64,000 bases of DNA from NCBI RefSeq assembly GCF_000239815.1, contig NZ_CAFK01000044.1:1-64000 (forward strand), given 5' to 3'. The DNA is from Bradyrhizobium sp. STM 3843 (GTDB lineage: Bacteria; Pseudomonadota; Alphaproteobacteria; Rhizobiales; Xanthobacteraceae). Shown piece after piece: positions 9,611 through 18,820 of the stretch (position 1 is its first letter; every line of letters starts with the position of its first letter). Below the pieces are notes generated by a model, which was not told the DNA's origin, did not search any database, and saw nothing but the letters and a program-made list of their open reading frames with translations. Both the position numbers and the translations under genes were made by a program.

Positions 9611-10102
9611 TTATTCGCCATTCCTCCCCACCACCTGCCGCTGCGACAGTGGCGAGAACACGCAGCGGTCCGGCTTGATATCGAGGAGCGGCGTCTGGTC
9701 GAGGCAGTCGAGCCCGCGCACCAGGACCGTGTTGCCTTCGAGCGCAACGAACCTGACCGTCGACGTCCCGATCGGGTTGGGCCGCACCGGCGAGCGCAGC
9801 GAGAAGGTACCGCGGGTCTTCTCGTCGTGATGCTTCGGGCTCTGCAGCACGAGGTCGCGGCGCGAGCGGTCCAGCCAGTAGATCACCTCGAGATGGGTGT
9901 AGAAATCGACGCCCTTCAGCGCCGGCACCCACGGCTCGAAGATTTCGAGCCGGCACACCGGCCCCTCATGGCTGCCCTGCCGCGGCGTCTCCAGCCTGGA
10001 TGTCCAGGGCGTGCGGATGCGGCCGATGAAATAGAGCTGTGCGTCGCGCGGCGGTGGCGCGTCGATGGCCACTTCGCCCGGACGGAGATCGGTATCGATT
10101 GT
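9611..10102 (-). CDS. trmO: TrmO: tRNA (N6-threonylcarbamoyladenosine(37)-N6)-methyltransferase
   Basis: The 163-residue protein shows the TsaA/TrmO beta-barrel signatures: the RSPVRPNPIGTS motif, GVDFYTHLEVIYWLDR, and the late LLDIKPD. The family uses S-adenosylmethionine to methylate t6A37 to m6t6A37 in tRNAs reading ACY codons. The ATG at 10102 begins MTIDTDLRPGE; the frame remains open to 10162 but that extension lacks family similarity. Its 3' end faces the orphan gene at 8819-9586, so the two are convergent and 24 bp apart. Confidence 0.88.
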   Translation of the reverse strand, partial: TIDTDLRPGEVAIDAPPPRDAQLYFIGRIRTPWTSRLETPRQGSHEGPVCRLEIFEPWVPALKGVDFYTHLEVIYWLDRSRRDLVLQSPKHHDEKTRGTFSLRSPVRPNPIGTSTVRFVALEGNTVLVRGLDCLDQTPLLDIKPDRCVFSPLSQRQVVGRNGE

Positions 10103-10137
10103 CATGAAGCTGATCCCATAGACAGGCGCGACCCCGG

Positions 10138-10202
10138 GTGATCCCCCGACATTCGCTCCCATTCGGCAAGCAAGTCAGCGAATGTTGGCATCCGGGGATC
10201 AC
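10138..10202. repeat. Two-part inverted repeat between trmO and nadC
   Basis: Outer arms GTGATCCCC (10138-10146) and GGGGATCAC (10194-10202), and inner arms ACATTCGCT (10149-10157) and AGCGAATGT (10177-10185), pair around a 19-nt loop. The bulges are asymmetric (2 and 8 nt). The element sits just past the nadC 3' end and upstream of the trmO start. No T-run follows, so it could be an atypical terminator for the nad operon or an upstream element of trmO. Confidence 0.5.
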
Positions 10203-10235
10203 GAGGTAAACGATTTATTCCGCGGACGCTGCCCC

Positions 10236-11084
10236 TTACAGGTGATCCAGCCCGATATCCAGCGCGGCCGAGGAATGCGTGATCCAGCCGGCCGAGATCA
10301 GGTCGACGCCGGTTGCAGCGATCGCGGGCGCGGTCGCCGCGGTGATGCGGCCGGAGGCCTCGGTGATCGCCTTGCCGCCGACCATGGCGACGGCCTGCCT
10401 GAGATCCTCGATCGTCATGTTGTCGAGCAGGACGGCATCGATGCCGAGCGCCAGCGCTTCTTCGAGCTGCGCCAGCGTATCGACCTCGACCTCGATCTTG
10501 ACGAGATGGCCGACATGGGCTTTTGCGCGCGCGATCGCAGGCCTGATGCCGCCTGCCACTGCGATGTGGTTGTCCTTGATCAGGACGGCATCGTCGAGGC
10601 CAAAGCGATGGTTGCCGCCGCCGCCGGCACGCACCGCGTATTTCTCCAGCGCGCGCAAGCCCGGCGTGGTCTTGCGGGTGCAGACGATCTGCGCCCGCGT
10701 TCCCTTCACCGCCGCGACGAGCGACGCGGCGGCTGTGGCGACGCCGCTCAGGCGGCAGAGAAAGTTGAGCGCGGTCCGCTCGCCGGTCAGCAGTGCGCGC
10801 GCCGGGCCGCTGATGGTCGCGATGGTGTCGCCCGGCGCCACGGCGCTGCCGTCGGGCCGCTCGATCTCCATCCGCACCGCAGGCGAGACCAGTTGGAACA
10901 CACAGCGCGCCATCTCCAGCCCCGCGATTGCGCCGTGCTGGCGCGCCTTCAAGCCGAGCGACGCGCCCTGCTCGGGCGGGACGATCGCATCGGTGGTGAT
11001 GTCGCCGGCCCGGCCGAGATCCTCGAGCAAGGCCGCGCGCACCAGCGGCTCATAGAGCAAGGGTGAGAGCGGATTGAGGGTCAT
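10236..11084 (-). CDS. nadC: NadC: nicotinate-nucleotide pyrophosphorylase (carboxylating)
   Basis: The 282-residue enzyme converts quinolinate and PRPP to nicotinate mononucleotide, with loss of CO2, in de novo NAD synthesis. Visible signatures are LEDLGRAGDITTDA, the RKTTPGLR segment that binds phosphate, HRFGLDDAVLIKDNH, and the barrel motifs IEVEVDTLAQLEEA and AVLLDNM. Its start overlaps the nadB stop by 4 bp (ATGA), so translation is probably coupled. It is the last gene of nadA-nadB-nadC. Confidence 0.97.
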   Translation of the reverse strand: MTLNPLSPLLYEPLVRAALLEDLGRAGDITTDAIVPPEQGASLGLKARQHGAIAGLEMARCVFQLVSPAVRMEIERPDGSAVAPGDTIATISGPARALLTGERTALNFLCRLSGVATAAASLVAAVKGTRAQIVCTRKTTPGLRALEKYAVRAGGGGNHRFGLDDAVLIKDNHIAVAGGIRPAIARAKAHVGHLVKIEVEVDTLAQLEEALALGIDAVLLDNMTIEDLRQAVAMVGGKAITEASGRITAATAPAIAATGVDLISAGWITHSSAALDIGLDHL

Positions 11085-12627
11085 GGCAGCACACTCCTGA
11101 GCGGATATTCGGCGTCGACGATGTCCCGTGCGGCATCCATCGCCTGTGAAAGAGTGAAGGTGGACGGTCGTGCGACGGGCAGCGTGTCCGGAAAATCGGT
11201 CCGGTAATGCGCGCCGCGGCTCTCCGCGCGCCCATGCGCGGCAACCGCGATCATCAGCCCGACCAGAGCCGGATCGGCCGCTGCGCCGGCGCCTTCCGCG
11301 AGCGGAAGCAGGCTGCGAACGGCGTCTGCGATCGATTGGCGATCGCGCAACACACCAAGACCTTTTGCAAGCAGCGGCCGCACCGCGACCGGGTCGGGCG
11401 CCGAAGGAAGCGCCGCCATTTTACGCAGCATGCCGGCCCTGCCCGGCGCGCCGGCGACACTTTCCGCCACCCATTGCGCACAGACGATCGCTTCCATCAG
11501 CGAATTGCTGGCCAGCCGGTTGGCGCCATGCAGCCCGGTGCGGCTCACCTCACCGCAGGCCCAAAGGCCCTCGACCGTACTGCGGCCGGCGCGATCCACC
11601 GCGATGCCGCCCATGTGGTAGTGCACGGCCGGCCGCACCGGGATCGGATCGACCGCCGGGTCGATGCCGGCCATCCTGCAGAAGGCGCTGATCACGGGAT
11701 AGCGCGCGGCGAAATCCTTGCCTGGATTTGTGCGAGCATCGAGAAACACGCGGTGTCCTTGCGCGCGATGGCGCCAGACCGCGCGCGCCACCACGTCGCG
11801 CGGCGCCAACTCGGCACCGGGCTCGTCGGCCATGAAGCGTTCGCCGGTTTCGTCGATGAGGATCGCGCCGTCGCCGCGGATTGCTTCTGTCAGCAGCGGC
11901 ATCGGCCGCGACGGTCCGTCGAAAGCTGTCGGGTGAAACTGCACGAATTCGAGGTCGGACAGCTCAGCGCCCACACGTGCCGCCAGCGCAAGGCCCTGGC
12001 CGAAACAGCCACTGGGGTTGGTGCTGTCGAGGAACAGGCCGCCGATGCCGCCGGTCGCGATCACCACGCGCGTGGTGGCGAGCATCGCTGGGCCGTAGGC
12101 CGTCGCAGCCAGCACACCCGCGATCGCCTTGTCTTCGACGATCAGCCTGCGCGCCTCAAATCCCTCCAGCAGCGTAATCGACGGACAGCGGCGCACGGCC
12201 GCGATCAGCGCGCGCATGATTTCGCGGCCGGTGCCGTCGCCGGTAGCATGCACAATCCGCTTGCGGCTGTGCGCAGCTTCCAGCCCCAAGCGCCAGCTGC
12301 CGTCCGGCTGCCGATCGAAGGCGACCCCGAGCTGCGCGAGGCGGTCGACCGCCGCCGGCGCAGCCCGGACGATGGTCGCGGCGGCAGCCTCGTCGCACAG
12401 TCCGGCACCGGCAGCGATCGTGTCCTGCAGATGCAGCGCAGAGTCATCGTCCGCGCCCACGGCCGCGGCGAGGCCGCCTTGCGCCCACAGGCTCGAGGCC
12501 TCCGCGCCGAGCGGAGACTTCGACAACAGCACCATGGGCTCGGGCGCAAGCTGCAGCGCGGTCATCAGGCCGGCGGCACCACCGCCGATGATCACCGGCT
12601 GGCTGGCCAGCCCAGAGAGATCGATGC

Positions 12628-12631
<4 letters not shown>
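11081..12631 (-). CDS. nadB: NadB: L-aspartate oxidase
   Basis: The 516-residue flavoprotein oxidises L-aspartate to iminoaspartate, the substrate of NadA. It has an N-terminal dinucleotide-binding motif ([13 protein letters not shown]), the family segment [12 protein letters not shown], the active-site region [10 protein letters not shown] and the C-terminal flavin motif [16 protein letters not shown]. The start overlaps the nadA stop by 4 bp and the stop overlaps nadC by 4 bp, which gives a tightly coupled operon. Confidence 0.97.
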
Positions 12632-13614
<983 letters not shown>

Positions 13615-13615
13615 T

Positions 13616-13634
13616 TATACTCTCCTTGAGTATA
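13616..13634. promoter_or_regulatory. NadQ-type operator 1 (overlaps nadA ribosome site)
   Basis: This is a perfect 7-5-7 palindrome: TATACTC, spacer TCCTT, GAGTATA. It begins 1 bp upstream of the nadA start codon. Read on the minus strand, the spacer plus the next base form the AAGGAG ribosome site of nadA. The nearby nadQ gene encodes the expected regulator. Assigning NadQ as the binding protein is inference from position and symmetry. Confidence 0.75.
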
Positions 13635-13642
13635 TTATGGCT

Positions 13643-13661
13643 TATACTTATCCTGAGCATA
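13643..13661. promoter_or_regulatory. NadQ-type operator 2
   Basis: A second, slightly degenerate copy of the 7-5-7 palindrome: TATACTT, ATCCT, GAGCATA. It starts 27 bp from operator 1. A possible minus-strand promoter overlaps it, with -35 TTGAAT (complement of 13662-13667) and -10 TATAAG (complement of 13641-13646) at 15-bp spacing, so binding here would block polymerase. The promoter call is tentative. Confidence 0.65.
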
Positions 13662-13668
13662 ATTCAAG

Positions 13669-14691
13669 TCAAGAGCGGGAGAGCGGGAGCTTGCTTCCGA
13701 TCACGGCCCGTTCGGCCAGCACGCCCTGGCGGAAGCGGAACAGCTTGGCCGGGCGGCCGATCGTGTCGGCGGCGATTGCGCCTGTTTCTTCAACGAGTTC
13801 CTGCTGCTCGATGAGGCGGCGGAAATTCTGCTTGTGCACCAGCCGCCCTGCAAGCGCCTCAACGCTGCGTTGCAGTTGCAGCAGGGTGAAGTCGGCCGGC
13901 ATCAGCTCGAACACGACCGGCCGGTATTTGATCTTGGCGCGCAGGCGGGCGATGCCGGTGGCAAGGATGCGGCGGTGGTCGGCGGTCATGGCGCGGCCGG
14001 GGACCACCGGCTCGCCGTCCCCCTTGTCCCGTACGGCCTCAGGGATCAGCGAGGCCTCGTACAGCAGTTCATAGCGCTGCAGCGCCAGCTCCTCGTTCCA
14101 GTCGTGGCTGTCGAGCCCGAAGGTGATGGCGGCGCGGCGCCAGCGCTGCTTCTGGAGCGCGGAATTGACCTCCGATTTGGCCCAGGCGCGCAGCTTCGGC
14201 GCGATGGTCTTGGCGATCAGTGCAGGCGCCCCGGCTCGGTGATCCTCCCACGGGAAATAGTCGTACCAGGAGGACCACTGCGCCTCGGATCCGTGGTGCA
14301 TCAGCTCCTCGCGGGTGAGACCGAGATAGCTGATCGAGATGCGGTGCGGCGCGTCGGGATCGCCGGTGCGGCCGCGATCGGCGAAGGTATAGAGCTGCTC
14401 GACATAGCCGATGGGACGACCGGTCTGGGCCTCGACCCAGGCACGCAGGCCCATCTGCAGCGAGCGGTGCGCGAACTGAAACGGCCCGCTCGGCAAGGCG
14501 CTCGCGTGCGCGATCGTCATGATCTTGGGATTGCCGTCGCTCACCGCAACCAGCACAGCCACGAGATCAGCGGTAATCGCATCCATCGATGTCACGGTGT
14601 TCTGCGCTTTCTTGTCCACGTTGCTGAACCCACTCCGCTGATGGTCCCAGTGCGCCGATTCCGAGTTCACATCATATCGCCGCACGTCCAA
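13669..14691 (-). CDS. nadQ: NadQ: Nudix-like transcriptional regulator of NAD synthesis
   Basis: This 305-340-residue protein has an N-terminal Nudix-like domain and a C-terminal winged helix, the COG4111/NadQ (NrtR-like) architecture. The Nudix box region (GPFQFAHRSLQMGLRAWVEAQTG) lacks most catalytic glutamates, so it is probably a ligand sensor rather than a hydrolase. The helix FTLLQLQRSVEALAG followed by HKQNFRRLIEQQELVEETG is typical of the NrtR DNA-binding domain. It lies directly upstream of nadA on the same strand with two palindromes in the gap. The start is uncertain: TTG at 14691, GTG at 14670 or ATG at 14586 (MDAITADLVAVL); none has a strong ribosome site. Confidence 0.85.
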   Translation of the reverse strand: MDVRRYDVNSESAHWDHQRSGFSNVDKKAQNTVTSMDAITADLVAVLVAVSDGNPKIMTIAHASALPSGPFQFAHRSLQMGLRAWVEAQTGRPIGYVEQLYTFADRGRTGDPDAPHRISISYLGLTREELMHHGSEAQWSSWYDYFPWEDHRAGAPALIAKTIAPKLRAWAKSEVNSALQKQRWRRAAITFGLDSHDWNEELALQRYELLYEASLIPEAVRDKGDGEPVVPGRAMTADHRRILATGIARLRAKIKYRPVVFELMPADFTLLQLQRSVEALAGRLVHKQNFRRLIEQQELVEETGAIAADTIGRPAKLFRFRQGVLAERAVIGSKLPLSRS

Positions 14692-14757
14692 TTGCGAACG
14701 CTTGTAATCGAGGAGTGTTGGCAGGCCCTTTATCCCAGAGATGTCGGAAGCCGTGCT

Positions 14758-15102
14758 CTATCCGAGCCACCATTTGCCCGCGAGCATGACGACCTCGCCG
14801 CACACCACCCCGGCAAAGATCGACCGCTGCGTCGCCATGAAGGCTGCGAAGCCCGCGGCCAGTGCACCATAGCGGAGGAACCACGGCACGCTTGCCAGCG
14901 CGCCCGGCGGATGCACCAGGATCTGCGCGATGACGCCGGCGAGGATGGCGGTTGCCACGGCCTTGACCCAGACCAGCAGGTCGGAGCCCTCGTCGAGCCC
15001 GCCGCCCAGCCAGAGGCCCAGCATGCGCCAGATTTGGTTCGGGATCACGCCTGCGACCAGCAGCACCGCCAGCGTATGCCAGTCCCCGATAAAGTCGCTC
15101 AC
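14758..15102 (-). CDS. azlD: AzlD family branched-chain amino acid exporter subunit
   Basis: The 114-residue hydrophobic protein has about four membrane segments and the AzlD-type motif VAGVIPNQIWRMLGLW near the N-terminus. AzlC and AzlD proteins form two-subunit exporters for branched-chain amino acids and analogues. The GTG at 15102 overlaps the azlC stop as GTGA, which is why I prefer it over the ATG at 15117 (19-bp overlap). nadQ follows 67 bp downstream on the same strand. Confidence 0.85.
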   Translation of the reverse strand: MSDFIGDWHTLAVLLVAGVIPNQIWRMLGLWLGGGLDEGSDLLVWVKAVATAILAGVIAQILVHPPGALASVPWFLRYGALAAGFAAFMATQRSIFAGVVCGEVVMLAGKWWLG

Positions 15103-15836
15103 GTGCGCTGCCGCCATTTGTGGACGCCGAAGGCGATGGTGCCGGCGGCGACGCCGCTGACCAGGATGTCGACGCCGCTGTTGAGCAGCGCCGCGACCGG
15201 ATAGAAGACGAGCCCCAATGCCAGCGCGAGCACATCGGCCAGCTCTCTGGAATTGCGCGCGGTGGAAAACAGGAACGCCAGCGGGGTCAGCAGCAACACC
15301 GCCGCGCCGAAGGTCTGCGAGAGATTGGCCGCCAGCAGATAGCCGATGATGGTCGCCACGAGCCCGATCGTGATCAAGCCGGTGCCGAGGCCATGGACAA
15401 AGGCGATCCGCCGCTCACGCGGCACATGCGGCAGGAAGCGGTAGCATTCGACCCAGAGCGTCACCGCCGTGAAATGCGCCACCAGCACCAGCTGGCGCCG
15501 CTTGGTCGCGGGCGTGCGCAGCAACGGCATCACCGCCACGACCATCGGAAACAGGCGGATCGCGCTCATGGTCACGGCGATCGCCGATTGCACGATGGTC
15601 TGCCCCGATCCGAGCGTCGTCACCAGAATGATCTGCGCCGGGCCTGCCCAAACCAACACCGTGCTCAAGATCGCCCAGAGCATGCTGAAATGAGTGTCGT
15701 GGGCGAGCGCGCCGATGCCAATGAACGTGACGAACAGCACCATCGACAGGATCGTCGCCGATGTCGCGCGCAAGCCCCAGCCGAAGGCGCGGATCGCGCC
15801 ATTCCATTGCTGGGAATCGAGCGGAGGAAGCGTCAC
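15099..15836 (-). CDS. azlC: AzlC family permease
   Basis: The 245-residue inner-membrane protein has several hydrophobic segments and the AzlC signature near the N-terminus (helix with FIGIGALAHDTHFSMLWAILSTVLVWAGPAQII). It pairs with AzlD in the same operon. The family's known members export leucine/isoleucine/valine analogues. The ATG begins MTLPPLDSQQW. Immediately upstream lies a short remnant of the nadQ 5' region. Confidence 0.88.
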   Translation of the reverse strand: MTLPPLDSQQWNGAIRAFGWGLRATSATILSMVLFVTFIGIGALAHDTHFSMLWAILSTVLVWAGPAQIILVTTLGSGQTIVQSAIAVTMSAIRLFPMVVAVMPLLRTPATKRRQLVLVAHFTAVTLWVECYRFLPHVPRERRIAFVHGLGTGLITIGLVATIIGYLLAANLSQTFGAAVLLLTPLAFLFSTARNSRELADVLALALGLVFYPVAALLNSGVDILVSGVAAGTIAFGVHKWRQRT

Positions 15837-15918
15837 GGGCGAGCGGGAAGCAATTGCATCCTTCCATAAGGCTGGGGAGAGCGGGTGCCGTCAACCGTCG
15901 CGCGGCGCCTGCGGCCCT

Positions 15919-15971
15919 GCGGTAATCGCATCCAATGCCGTTACGGTGGTCGGCGGCCGCTTGTCCACGTT
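15919..15971 (-). pseudogene. Remnant or duplicate of the nadQ 5' coding region
   Basis: Read on the minus strand, this 53-bp segment matches nadQ positions 14570-14622 at 42 of 53 bases without gaps, by my count. The identical blocks are AACGTGGACAAG and TGGATGCGATTACCGC. The nadQ frame is also kept (NVDK..TTVTALDAITAG against NVDK..NTVTSMDAITAD), but a TGA follows eight codons later. azlCD therefore lies between a nadQ 5' fragment and the intact nadQ, in the same orientation. It could be a duplication scar or a shared regulatory leader. Confidence 0.55.
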
Positions 15972-16095
15972 CCTGTCGAATCTCCGGGCCAATGCCGATG
16001 GCACTCTGTGGACCAAGCGAGCCCCGGCCCACCGCAAGCGAAAAGCTGTCCCGGCTGGCGCCGCGCGCTCAGGTCAGCCAGAGATGCCCCGGGTC

Positions 16096-16536
16096 TCAGG
16101 AAGGGCCGACGACCATCTGTCTCAAACCCTGCCGGAGCTCCTTGACATTCTTGGCGCCGTTCAGTTGCTCGAACTGTCGCTGGGCTTCGCGCCAGAGAGG
16201 CGATGCCTCGGCGTGAAGACGACGTCCTTTTTCAGTGAGCTCGATCAGGCGGCTTCGGCCGTCAGTGGGTGACGGCCGAAGCCTGATCACACCGTCGCGT
16301 TCCAGCAGGCCGACCATCTTGCCCATGGCCGTCCGTTCGACGTCGAGGCGTTCGGCAAGAGGATTGATCGCAGCACTCCCCACCTCGGCGAGCGCAGCCA
16401 GGATGAGGAATTGCGTGATGCGCAGGCCGGTCGGCTCCAGATGAGCATCATAGAATCGCGTGATCTGCCGGCTCGCCTTTCTCACCGCGTTGCAGTTGCA
16501 CGCATCGATCCTCAATGGTTGGTCGGCCTGCAGCAT
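16096..16536 (-). CDS. MarR family transcriptional regulator
   Basis: The 146-residue winged-helix protein has the MarR core: TGLRITQFLILAALAE, NPLAERLDVERTAMGKMVGLLERDGVI (recognition helix) and RSRLIELTEKGRRL (wing). Several cysteines are clustered near the N-terminus (DACNCNAV), possibly making it redox- or electrophile-sensitive. It lies 48 bp downstream of the NmrA-like reductase gene on the same strand. The two palindromes upstream of that gene are its probable operators. Confidence 0.92.
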   Translation of the reverse strand: MLQADQPLRIDACNCNAVRKASRQITRFYDAHLEPTGLRITQFLILAALAEVGSAAINPLAERLDVERTAMGKMVGLLERDGVIRLRPSPTDGRSRLIELTEKGRRLHAEASPLWREAQRQFEQLNGAKNVKELRQGLRQMVVGPS

Positions 16537-16584
16537 TTCTCTGTCCTCTCGATTTCCGTCAATGGTCCGAACGCGCTGCGCACA

Positions 16585-17466
16585 TCACGCGAACACGTTC
16601 CGGTGCTTCTTTATGAAAGCCTGGACCGAAAGCGCCGGGGTCCCGGTGATCCTTTCGACATTGTCGTTCGTGCCCGCGAAGATGCCATCCCGATAGTTCT
16701 GGGCAACCTCGACCAGGTGCTGCACCAGGAACGGCGGGAATTTGTATGACTGCTCCATCTTCTGCTTGAATTCCTCGATCGAGCTCGGCGCGTAGTCGAT
16801 CTTGGCGCCCAACACCTCGCTCATGGCCGCGGCGATCTCCGTATGGTTCATCTCGACCGGACCATGGAGCGTGTAGATCTTGCCCTCGTGCCCTCTCGGA
16901 TTGGCCAGGATATGCGCGATGACCCGCCCCTGGTCCTCGCTCGCGATGGGCGCGTGACGGCCGTTGGCGAATGGGAAACTGATCGTCTTCTTGGCCCAGA
17001 TTTCGCGACCCCAATGTGGATAGATCAGCCAATCGGCAAAGAAGGTGGGACGCAGATGCGTCGTCGCGACACCCGACCAATCGAACACCCGCTCGGCAAG
17101 CCAGTGATCCTGCGCCGCGTGGCTCACCGCTTCCCGCCGCGCCGAGATCTGCGACATGTTGACGATCGCGGTGACGCCTGCCTCCTTCGCAGCCTGCGCG
17201 AAATAGGCGGAGGCGCTGATAATTCCCGGCGCGATCGGATGAAGGAAGTAGGCCGACCGGATACCTTCCATTGCCGCACGGATGTCGTCGATATCGGTGA
17301 AATCACCGACCGCGATGTCGACGCCGCGAGACCGCAGAGCAGCGGCCTTTTCATCGTCCTTGCGCACATAGGCCCGCACCCGCTTGCCCATCCTGAGCAG
17401 TTCGTCGACGGCGGCTCCCCCGGTGCGTCCGGTGGCGCCGCTCACAAGAAACTCGGCCTCACTCAT
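16585..17466 (-). CDS. NmrA-like NAD(P)-binding reductase
   Basis: The 293-residue Rossmann-fold protein begins MSEAEFLVSGATGRTGGAAVDELL, a GATGxxG nucleotide-binding motif, and belongs to the atypical SDR/NmrA group (NAD(P)H-dependent sensors or quinone-oxidoreductase-like enzymes). The ATG at 17466 has AAAGGA about 9 nt upstream. Other in-frame starts at 17484 and 17523 would overlap the operator palindromes. The MarR gene follows in the same operon. The substrate is unknown; quinones or electrophiles are plausible given the MarR pairing. Confidence 0.88.
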   Translation of the reverse strand: MSEAEFLVSGATGRTGGAAVDELLRMGKRVRAYVRKDDEKAAALRSRGVDIAVGDFTDIDDIRAAMEGIRSAYFLHPIAPGIISASAYFAQAAKEAGVTAIVNMSQISARREAVSHAAQDHWLAERVFDWSGVATTHLRPTFFADWLIYPHWGREIWAKKTISFPFANGRHAPIASEDQGRVIAHILANPRGHEGKIYTLHGPVEMNHTEIAAAMSEVLGAKIDYAPSSIEEFKQKMEQSYKFPPFLVQHLVEVAQNYRDGIFAGTNDNVERITGTPALSVQAFIKKHRNVFA

Positions 17467-17488
17467 GATGACGATCCTTTTCATTCGA

Positions 17489-17500
17489 GAGCATATGCTC
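17489..17500. promoter_or_regulatory. Palindrome 1, probable MarR operator
   Basis: GAGCATATGCTC is a perfect 12-bp palindrome 22 bp upstream of the reductase start. The same core occurs in palindrome 2, with 29 bp between centres. Paired identical palindromes upstream of a reductase-MarR operon are typical of MarR autoregulation; the binding protein is inferred. Confidence 0.65.
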
Positions 17501-17512
17501 GTAACTGGGCAA

Positions 17513-17534
17513 GATAAGAGCATATGCTCTTATC
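17513..17534. promoter_or_regulatory. Palindrome 2, probable MarR operator
   Basis: This is a perfect 22-bp palindrome, with outer arms GATAAGAG and CTCTTATC around the GAGCATATGCTC core shared with palindrome 1. It is longer than palindrome 1 and is probably the stronger site. No gene starts on the other strand nearby, so it most likely serves the reductase-marR operon. Confidence 0.7.
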
Positions 17535-17626
17535 TACAAGCCCCTCTGGCCGATTTCAGCGCGGGCGCTCGATTCATCTTATTTTTCAATGCTCGCAAGG
17601 GTCAGCGCAGGTGAACCGATCGCTGG

Positions 17627-18664
17627 TCAGACGCCCCTGTTGCGCAGCACGAAGCAGGCGCCGCCGGCGCGGCGGATACGGTTGCAGAGGTCGTCGGCCT
17701 CACCGCGCGTGTCGGCGCCGATCCGCACCTGGTAGAACGGATGGAAGCCGCGCGTGCGCATCACCGACGAGAGCAGGCTTGGATCGCGATTGCCGACGAT
17801 CGCGCTAAGGCCCTTGATCGCTCGCGCATACATCGCGAGCGCCCTGTTGCGGTCGAAGCCGGCGGCAAGCTGCACGCCCCAGAGCTTGGCCGCGGCGAGC
17901 GCCACATGCTGCTCGAGCTGGGTGACGAACGGATTCGGCGCGCGCTTGAGCAGCGCCATCAGCTGATGGCACGAGGTCGGCGGCGGGCTCGGCGGCGCCT
18001 TGCCGCCCTTGCCTGCGGCGGCCCAATCGTCGACGGTCGCGCCGGTGATGGCCGAGACATAGTTGCGGGTCTCATAGGGCATCTGCCCCTTGCCCGCGAG
18101 CCAGTCCTGCACCCGGCGCGGTCCGGCGTTATAGGCCGCCGCGGCCAACCCGAGATTGCCGAACTGATCGCGCAGCTCGGCCAGGAACTCGGCCGATTTC
18201 GGCAGCGCCTGCACGGGATCGAAAGGATCGAGCAGCCGCCGCTCGTCGGCGGTGCCCGGCATGAACTGCGCAATGCCCTGCGCGCGCCGGCCACTGCGCG
18301 TGACCGGCCCCTCCGCATCCGGCTGGAAGCGGCTCTCCTGCCAGATCACGCGGGCGAAGAATTCGAGCGGCAGGTTGTTGGCCCGGGCCGCAGATTCGAT
18401 CATCAGGCAGATCGCCTCGCGCGTATCGCTCTCCTTGGGATCGTCACGTTTGGCCTCCTTATCCGGCGCGGCTGCGCCGGGCTCTGGCTGCGCTGCATCC
18501 CGTTTCGCGGCGTCCTTGGCGGGTTCAGCGGAGCTTGGCGGCGAAGACAGAGACGGCGGAGGCTCGGCCACAGGCGGCTTGGCGACGTCTTCAGCAAACA
18601 CGTCTGCCGGCGCTATGAACGCCAGATAAAGGCCGATACAGAAGACGCGGATCACGTTGTACAT
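17627..18664 (-). CDS. Lytic transglycosylase (SLT domain), exported
   Basis: The 345-residue protein has a signal sequence (cleavage near ADVFA), a low-complexity Pro/Ala/Glu linker to about residue 75, and an SLT lytic transglycosylase domain with the catalytic Glu in ARVIWQESRFQPDA, then AQGIAQFMPGTA and AYNAGPRRVQDW. It would cleave peptidoglycan in the periplasm. A C-terminal region of about 100 residues ends in CFVLRNRGV and may be SPOR-like. The ATG at 18664 is preceded by an in-frame TTG at 18670. Confidence 0.9.
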   Translation of the reverse strand: MYNVIRVFCIGLYLAFIAPADVFAEDVAKPPVAEPPPSLSSPPSSAEPAKDAAKRDAAQPEPGAAAPDKEAKRDDPKESDTREAICLMIESAARANNLPLEFFARVIWQESRFQPDAEGPVTRSGRRAQGIAQFMPGTADERRLLDPFDPVQALPKSAEFLAELRDQFGNLGLAAAAYNAGPRRVQDWLAGKGQMPYETRNYVSAITGATVDDWAAAGKGGKAPPSPPPTSCHQLMALLKRAPNPFVTQLEQHVALAAAKLWGVQLAAGFDRNRALAMYARAIKGLSAIVGNRDPSLLSSVMRTRGFHPFYQVRIGADTRGEADDLCNRIRRAGGACFVLRNRGV

Positions 18665-18820
18665 CTGCAAAGGTCGAATTACCGGTTCGAAACCCCGTCG
18701 GCGTTCCCCACCTCAAAGCAATTGCAGGCCCCAAGTTCCTCGACGCGACGGCTTGACACGCGGGGGCCGGGGTTAGCAATTTCACCCGAGCCGACGAGAC
18801 ATCACGGAGGAACGTCAGGC

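Noticed and set aside
18670..18700. tRNA-like GGTTCGAAACC
   Set aside because: The T-arm does not pair and no acceptor or anticodon stem is present.
17741..18820. N-terminal extension of the GrdB-like gene open over 1 kb
   Set aside because: It is antisense to the lytic transglycosylase gene. The ribosome site and family similarity start at 18821.
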